Shown piece by piece: positions 6,444 to 6,660 of a DNA stretch of 6,660 nt. Position 1 is the stretch's first letter; the number at the start of each line of letters is the position of its first letter. The stretch comes from Gemmatimonadota bacterium (lineage in GTDB: Bacteria; Gemmatimonadota; Gemmatimonadetes; Longimicrobiales; Gaopeijiaceae). The notes below the pieces were generated by a model. The model searched no databases and had not been told where the DNA came from. It was given only the letters and a program-made list of their open reading frames with translations. The translations under genes and the position numbers were made by a program. The stretch covers positions 1 through 6,660 of the forward strand of contig SKVI01000332.1 in the NCBI GenBank assembly GCA_007129525.1. The letters are read 5' to 3'.

Positions 6444-6660
6444 GACTGTTTTCCTGGTTTGGGTTGGTTGGACACTCCATCCACCGAGTCGGCCTCGTCG
6501 GCAAAGGTGCGGTCGGCAGCCTTGAGCTGGAGCACCGCCTCGCGTCCCTTTTGCATCAGACGGTTCCGGTCCGTGTGGACCAGCCCTCGCGTGGGGATGG
6601 GCTCCCCCACCCGGATCCGTATGTGCCCCGGCCGAATCCGAAACGACCCCTTCGGCATCA
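6440..6660 (-). CDS. PlsC-like 1-acyl-sn-glycerol-3-phosphate acyltransferase (C-terminal end only)
   Basis: Only the last 73 or so codons are in the window; the 5' end lies beyond the right edge. The visible part has MPKGSFRIRPGHIRIRVGEP, which fits the end of the acyltransferase domain of lysophosphatidic acid acyltransferases (Pro-Lys-Gly, then Arg-Pro-Gly and a Gly-x-Pro-Ile step). A helical segment follows (NRLMQKGREAVLQL) and then a polar tail. PlsC adds the second acyl chain to lysophosphatidic acid at the cytosolic face of the membrane, giving phosphatidic acid. The HX4D catalytic motif would be off the window, so the call rests on the C-terminal signature. Other acyltransferases of this superfamily are possible. 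The stop codon overlaps the eno start as ATGA. Confidence 0.75.
   Translation of the reverse strand, partial: MPKGSFRIRPGHIRIRVGEPIPTRGLVHTDRNRLMQKGREAVLQLKAADRTFADEADSVDGVSNQPKPGKQS

Overview
The window reads as a GC-rich bacterial housekeeping locus. Every gene I can support lies on the minus strand, so transcription runs from the right edge to the left. The tightly packed genes, the tilS-hpt-ftsH order and a small FtsB/DivIC-type division gene directly after eno suggest a high-GC, free-living bacterium. Gemmatimonadota would fit, but that placement is an inference from gene order and protein flavour and is not proven.

Right part (6660 to 4849): the C-terminal end of a PlsC-like lysophosphatidic acid acyltransferase, then enolase (eno), then a short FtsB/DivIC-like membrane coiled-coil protein. 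Each stop codon overlaps the next start by four bases, so these genes are probably translationally coupled. Middle (4852 to 4481): a single tRNA with anticodon CAU, preceded by a good sigma70-type promoter whose -35 box contains the ftsB stop codon, and followed by a rho-independent terminator. The rest of this intergenic stretch holds a hairpin in the likely leader of the next operon. Left part (4480 to 1): an unrecognised 181-residue protein, a glycerophosphodiester phosphodiesterase, tilS, hpt and the 5' two-thirds or so of ftsH, again with short overlaps. The one real gap, between hpt and ftsH, is largely filled by a strong imperfect hairpin.

Taken together the genes cover phospholipid synthesis and turnover (PlsC, GDPD), glycolysis (Eno), division (FtsB/DivIC), decoding of CAU-anticodon tRNAs (the tRNA and TilS), purine salvage (Hpt) and membrane protein quality control (FtsH). 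I see no mobile element, CRISPR array, toxin-antitoxin pair or defence module, and no sign of an undescribed multi-gene system. The points worth a second look are the unknown gene, the two intergenic hairpins, the compact promoter-tRNA-terminator unit, and which kind of CAU tRNA lies upstream of tilS.
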